DNA of 36,436 nucleotides from Lachnospiraceae bacterium (lineage in GTDB: Bacteria; Bacillota; Clostridia; Lachnospirales; Lachnospiraceae), in NCBI GenBank assembly GCA_017458765.1, contig JAFSZZ010000138.1:1-36436 (forward strand), read 5' to 3'. The stretch's first letter is position 1; each line of letters starts with the position of its first letter. A program made the position numbers and the translations under genes. The notes under the pieces were generated by a model, which worked only from the letters and a program-made list of their open reading frames with translations, made no database searches and was not told the DNA's origin. Shown piece after piece: positions 33,927-36,436 of this stretch.

Positions 33927-34128
33927 GCCACCTGCGACGTTTCAATAAGAATACGTGATAGATCATATCAGGATAACCGACCATTCAAAACTCGTCCGTG
34001 AGAGGTTGCTGCGTGCAGGTGGCACACGTTTAGCGCCGACCGAGAAAAGTGTCATCATTGTCCACGAGAGGGCTCACGAGGTCCGGTGGACCTCGGTTTT
34101 GAGCCGACCGATGCGGGCATCAGCCCGC
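33927..34128. other. GC-rich structured non-coding stretch
   Basis: In AT-rich surroundings, several stems stand out. GCCACCTGC (33927-33935) pairs with GCAGGTGGC (34015-34023). GGCTCA (34071-34076) pairs with TGAGCC (34100-34105), enclosing the perfect hairpin CGAGGTCC-GGT-GGACCTCG (34077-34095). GCGGGC-ATCA-GCCCGC follows at 34113-34128. The sequence GCCGACCGA occurs twice (34034-34042 and 34103-34111). No open frame of gene quality crosses it. It could be a structured RNA or the end of a mobile element. Confidence 0.55.
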
Positions 34129-34129
34129 T

Positions 34130-34162
34130 GAGACTTCGAACCTCCGACCTTTCGCTTAGGAG
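34130..34162 (-). other. tRNA-Arg(CCU)-like 3' half (possible attachment site)
   Basis: Read on the minus strand this is an anticodon loop CTCCTAA (anticodon CCT), a 3' anticodon arm GCGAA, a variable loop AGGTC and a T arm with GGAGGTTCGAA, the order and spacing of a bacterial tRNA-Arg 3' half. The 5' half, acceptor stem and CCA are missing, and the T stem is imperfect. Integrases often use tRNA 3' halves, so it may be a leftover attachment site. Confidence 0.5.
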
Positions 34163-34221
34163 AAAATAGCTCACTCAACAAATGTAGAAAGGGAGCGGGT
34201 TCCCATACCACACACTATAAA

Positions 34222-34243
34222 ACTCACTCACTTACTCACTCAC
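34222..34243. repeat. Short ACTC tandem repeat
   Basis: Five and a half tetramers of ACTC, one of them ACTT, lie in a gene-free stretch (34163-34389) between the tRNA-like fragment and the winged-helix gene. The rest of that stretch is AT-rich and shows no gene. Confidence 0.6.
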
Positions 34244-34389
34244 CCGAAGCGGCAGTTATGTCTTATCCCAAAAGTAACGTTTGCCCAAGGCGATAGTTAT
34301 TATAAACTCATTGTCTATAATGTCAATTTAATATTATTATTACTATCTTATCTAATAGTAGTTTATTCTATATTTCTATATTAAACTGT

Positions 34390-34680
34390 TTATTCTTCGC
34401 TTTTCAATAATCTTTCCAATAACTCAACATATTCTTTAAACTGTCCTCTACCAAATTCAGTTATAGTATATGTTGTTTGTGGTTTATTATTAACAAAAGC
34501 TTTCTCTATTGTCAAATATCCTAAATCACTAAGCTTATTTAACTGGATACCCAAATTGCCATCTGTTGCAGCTGTGATTACTTTTAATTCTTTGAAACTC
34601 CTTGGTCCAGTCAATAGTGAAGATAAAACTGCCAATCTAAGCTTCGTCTGAAATGCTTCTGGTATTGTATTTATGTCCAT
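34390..34680 (-). CDS. Winged-helix transcriptional regulator
   Basis: 96 residues, just one winged-helix domain: LAVLSSLLTGPRSFKELK (helices 1-2), ATDGNLGIQLNKLSDLGYL (recognition helix with its following turn), and a wing around NNKPQTTYTITEFGRGQF. This form is typical of small MarR/PadR-like regulators. It starts inside the upstream membrane-protein gene (44-bp overlap) with GGGAGC as ribosome binding site, so the two are coupled. The palindrome at 35379 in front of the operon is a candidate for its own binding site. The signal is unknown. Confidence 0.85.
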   Translation of the reverse strand: MDINTIPEAFQTKLRLAVLSSLLTGPRSFKELKVITAATDGNLGIQLNKLSDLGYLTIEKAFVNNKPQTTYTITEFGRGQFKEYVELLERLLKSEE

Positions 34681-35350
34681 GATTCTGTGCTCCCATCTTT
34701 AAGAATATCCCTAATGCAATCATTCCAAATATCATTACAACTCTTATAGTAATGCTGCTGACAGAAACCAAAGTACCTGAACCACCGATTGTTCCAAAAG
34801 AAACCTGTTTCATGCTTAAGAACAATACAAAAAACAATACACTATATATTGCAGTAACTACAGTAATTATTCTCTTTTGAGCGAGAATACCTGTCATAAA
34901 CAGTGCAAAAATTACAGGTAGTATTTCAATTAACTCTCTACATTTCCATAATGTATTTATCCGGTCATCATTACCGCTAGGAATTAAGTACATATACAAG
35001 AATAGAAGTGCATATGAACCGATTAATACTATACCCCATATTTTTAGCATGCCATTGCTTATGTCATTACTTGAAGACTTTATCTTTCGTAAATAATAGA
35101 AGAATATGAAAGCATAACCTAATATTCTAAACCAGTAATATCCTATACCTAGCAAATGAACTGCCCCAAAACCATAGCCATATTCATTTCTGAAATAGTA
35201 CATTAATTGCTCTATGATAGCAGCTATTCCATTAATTATACCTATCCAAATAAAAAAGAAGGAAATCTTTGAAAAATCTTTCTGAGTACGATCAATTACG
35301 GTTTTGATTAATGAAATGTCGTCTAGTGCGAATGATACATTTTTGTCCAT
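34637..35350 (-). CDS. Multi-spanning membrane protein paired with the winged-helix regulator
   Basis: 237 residues from ATG 35350, which has AAGGAG 8 nt upstream; the ATG at 35368 lies ahead of that site and is less likely. After a cytoplasmic helix (MDKNVSFALDDISLIKTVIDRTQ) come about six hydrophobic spans with short loops and an Asn/His-rich end. No transport or enzyme motif is seen. Small membrane proteins encoded with winged-helix regulators often act as partners or targets in envelope-stress or drug responses, but that is only context. AT-rich codon use sets it apart from the genes left of 33 kb. Confidence 0.75.
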   Translation of the reverse strand: MDKNVSFALDDISLIKTVIDRTQKDFSKISFFFIWIGIINGIAAIIEQLMYYFRNEYGYGFGAVHLLGIGYYWFRILGYAFIFFYYLRKIKSSSNDISNGMLKIWGIVLIGSYALLFLYMYLIPSGNDDRINTLWKCRELIEILPVIFALFMTGILAQKRIITVVTAIYSVLFFVLFLSMKQVSFGTIGGSGTLVSVSSITIRVVMIFGMIALGIFLKMGAQNHGHKYNTRSISDEA

Positions 35351-35378
35351 AAGTTCTCTCCTTATCATACTTTATTAT

Positions 35379-35392
35379 ATAGAGTACTCTAT
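35379..35392. promoter_or_regulatory. 14-bp palindrome in the promoter region of the regulator operon
   Basis: ATAGAGTACTCTAT is a perfect palindrome 29 bp before the membrane-protein start. On the minus strand TTGAAA and TAGAAT, 17 bp apart, lie just upstream, so a protein bound here would cover the start of transcription. It is a candidate autoregulatory operator for the winged-helix protein. Confidence 0.5.
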
Positions 35393-35450
35393 CAAGAATT
35401 ATTCTATTATATATAATTAAAAATTTCAAGTTATATTTTTGAATTATAAA

Positions 35451-35485
35451 AAAGGTACAGTGCAAGAAAAAGCGACTGTACCTTT
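35451..35485 (-). terminator. Intrinsic terminator after the small peptide gene
   Basis: AAAGGTACAGT (35451-35461) pairs perfectly over 11 bp with ACTGTACCTTT (35475-35485). On the minus strand the stem is followed by a run of T, so it ends the remnant operon (sigma fragment, membrane fragment, 27-residue peptide). Confidence 0.88.
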
Positions 35486-35526
35486 GTCCTATATGGTATT
35501 AAGTTGGTTCATAGTTTCTGATTAGT

Positions 35527-35610
35527 CTAAAAAGTATAAATACTCTCGTCCTGCTCTACTAATAGTATTATCACCGCTAAAACAAGCATAATTATGCCAA
35601 CCGTTTTCAT
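35527..35610 (-). CDS. 27-residue membrane peptide
   Basis: ATG 35610 overlaps the stop of the preceding gene (ATGA), and AAGGAG stands 7 nt upstream, so translation is coupled. The peptide is one hydrophobic span (VGIIMLVLAVIILLV) with a basic start (MKT) and an acidic tail (EQDESIYTF). A terminator follows 40 bp later. It could be a small subunit or regulator of the membrane complex whose other genes are now deleted. Confidence 0.6.
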   Translation of the reverse strand: MKTVGIIMLVLAVIILLVEQDESIYTF

Positions 35611-35903
35611 TCTTTTATCTCCTTCCCCGAACGACTAACCTTTCTTTTACAGATATAAACACTGCCCAAACACAAAAGCCCCGCTAATGTTAGATAAACA
35701 ACTCCTGCCATTTGATAAGATGTCAAAAAAAAGTTCCCTATTCGCAAAAGTCTCGGATCTGTTATTGAGGAACTGTTTAAAACCTGCACCGGCGTGAGAT
35801 ATCGTATCTGTGCTGCTACTCTGAACTCAGCTGGAATTGACAAGAACATATCCATCATTACCACAATACATATAACACCTGAAGCAACAGCTCCATTTTT
35901 CAA
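35607..35903 (-). pseudogene. C-terminal fragment of a membrane protein (probable ABC permease)
   Basis: 98 codons open from a TTG at 35903 with no ribosome binding site. The first part is a hydrophobic segment (VASGVICIVVMMDMF), then a polar loop (RYLTPVQVLNSSSITDPRLLRIGNFFLTS), one more span (MAGVVYLTLAGLLCLGSVYI) and a basic cytoplasmic end. This resembles the last two spans of a multi-spanning permease. It is fused out of frame to the truncated sigma-factor gene, as expected from a deletion that removed the middle of an operon. The permease assignment rests on topology and on the frequent pairing of ECF sigma factors with ABC transporters. Confidence 0.5.
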
Positions 35904-36061
35904 GGTGCATATAGGTAACGAATGCCAATGCCTCTCTCCTGATAATTACTTTTCAGAAACCGAAGATAAGTCTCTTGAGTCAGATCCTCTGCTGTCTCCC
36001 TGTTCAGAGTCCGGTAGTAACAGAACCGATAGATTTTGTCATACTGTTCTTCTAACTCCAT
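35900..36061 (-). pseudogene. ECF sigma factor, truncated after region 2
   Basis: 53 codons. Sigma region 2 is clear: MELEEQYDKIYRFCYYRTLNR, ETAEDLTQETYLRFLKS (region 2.2, core-binding), and IRYLYAP, where the family normally reads YLYTIARN and continues to region 4. The frame stops at TGA 35902-35900 and region 4, which binds the -35 element, is gone, so it cannot work as a sigma factor. A GGAGG lies 13 nt before this ATG but close to another, out-of-frame ATG, hinting at a further small change near the start. What follows is the tail of a membrane protein. Confidence 0.7.
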
Positions 36062-36251
36062 GGATTTTTTCCATCCTCCAAAATATATAACGGATACAGA
36101 GCGGAAAATGTGCGGCTATATGATCACATTATACGATTTCTTCCGAAACTATTATCTCAATAATCGAGCAGGGAAAAAGTACTTCACTGCTCACATTCTG
36201 TTTCCAAATGTAGTGAACGGTCGATTTTTTACAGTAAACGGTAAAACTAAA

Positions 36252-36292
36252 GAAAAAACCCGCGGTCATCCGACAAATTAGACAACCACGGG
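36252..36292 (-). terminator. Intrinsic terminator of the right-edge gene
   Basis: CCCGCGGT (36259-36266) pairs with ACCACGGG (36285-36292) with one mismatch. On the minus strand the stem is followed by six T. It lies about 40 bp after the stop of the gene at the right edge. Confidence 0.8.
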
Positions 36293-36329
36293 CAACTCCT
36301 TAAAACCATATATTTCTGACTCTGTTTTC

Positions 36330-36436
36330 TTATATTTCCACTGAGTATATAAAGCGATACATCCCTTTACCCTTTCCAGTAACTGCCACGATTACCTTCA
36401 TATCTTTAAGTTTTGTAAGTATATTTCTGGCGGTTC
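36330..36436 (-). CDS. C-terminus of a winged-helix-containing protein (runs off right edge)
   Basis: The last 34 codons of a minus-strand gene. TARNILTKLKDMKVIVAVTGKGKG followed by MYRFIYSVEI looks like the recognition helix and wing at the end of Fic-type or AlbA_2/RecG-like proteins, which often finish with a winged helix. Too little is present to decide which. A terminator follows. Confidence 0.5.
   Translation of the reverse strand, partial: TARNILTKLKDMKVIVAVTGKGKGMYRFIYSVEI

Noticed and set aside
34130..34162. A functional tRNA gene
   Set aside because: Only the 3' half is recognisable; there is no 5' half or acceptor stem and the T stem is imperfect.
33927..34162. Group II intron fragment
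   Set aside because: No typical domain V sequence and no reverse transcriptase gene or remnant nearby.
36036..36281. Plus-strand 81-codon coding region
   Set aside because: It has no ribosome binding site, runs over the sigma-factor start and into the terminator on the other strand, and shows no family-like sequence.

Overview
The window looks like the chromosome of an anaerobic Firmicute, most likely a Lachnospiraceae member of the Butyrivibrio/Roseburia type. The reasons are AGGAGG-type ribosome binding sites, moderate GC, a short type-3 prolyl-tRNA synthetase, acetate kinase, two DacA/DacF-like carboxypeptidases, and a Firmicutes-style type VII secretion (T7SS) locus. No complete tRNA or rRNA gene was seen. 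Most genes lie on the minus strand.

Region 1 (1-3416) holds the start of an alpha/beta hydrolase, a lipoprotein resembling a degenerate GH9 cellulase, and a large multi-spanning membrane protein. All are on the minus strand, overlapping or abutting, and a hairpin separates them from the T7SS locus.

Region 2 (3445-15475) is a minus-strand T7SS locus. In transcription order it has three paralogous proteins (acidic coiled coil, one membrane span, extracytoplasmic domain), a 1529-residue EssC/FtsK-type ATPase with FHA domains, a YukD/EsaB-like ubiquitin-fold protein, and six WXG100-class small helical proteins, the last with a long Ala/Gly/Ser tail. EsaA, EssA and EssB are absent from the window. 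The three paralogs share an N-terminal ETxALF motif that could be a phosphothreonine ligand for the EssC FHA domain. Hairpin repeats sit between two WXG100 genes, and a 16-bp palindrome lies upstream of the operon.

Region 3 (15618-16464) is a plus-strand relic: a truncated cyclic-nucleotide-binding domain joined to broken pieces of an NhaC-like antiporter.

Region 4 (16465-25603), minus strand, is mostly housekeeping and signalling: an RluA-type pseudouridine synthase, prolyl-tRNA synthetase, acetate kinase, CCA-adding enzyme, a PEGA-domain surface protein, and a hybrid histidine kinase with its LuxR-type response regulator.

Region 5 (25789-33118) holds two penicillin-binding-protein-type carboxypeptidases, an acyltransferase, TrmB, a small Cys/His-rich protein, a DEDDh exonuclease apparently read from a leaderless transcript, and an uncharacterised protein. 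The acyltransferase/trmB junction is a nested palindrome.

Region 6 (33425-36436) is an accessory, partly decayed, AT-rich tract. It has an intact antitoxin with a frameshifted PIN toxin, a GC-rich structured non-coding stretch ending in a tRNA-Arg(CCU)-like 3' half, a winged-helix regulator with a membrane partner, and a deletion remnant joining an ECF sigma factor to the tail of a membrane protein. It looks like a mobile-element insertion zone.
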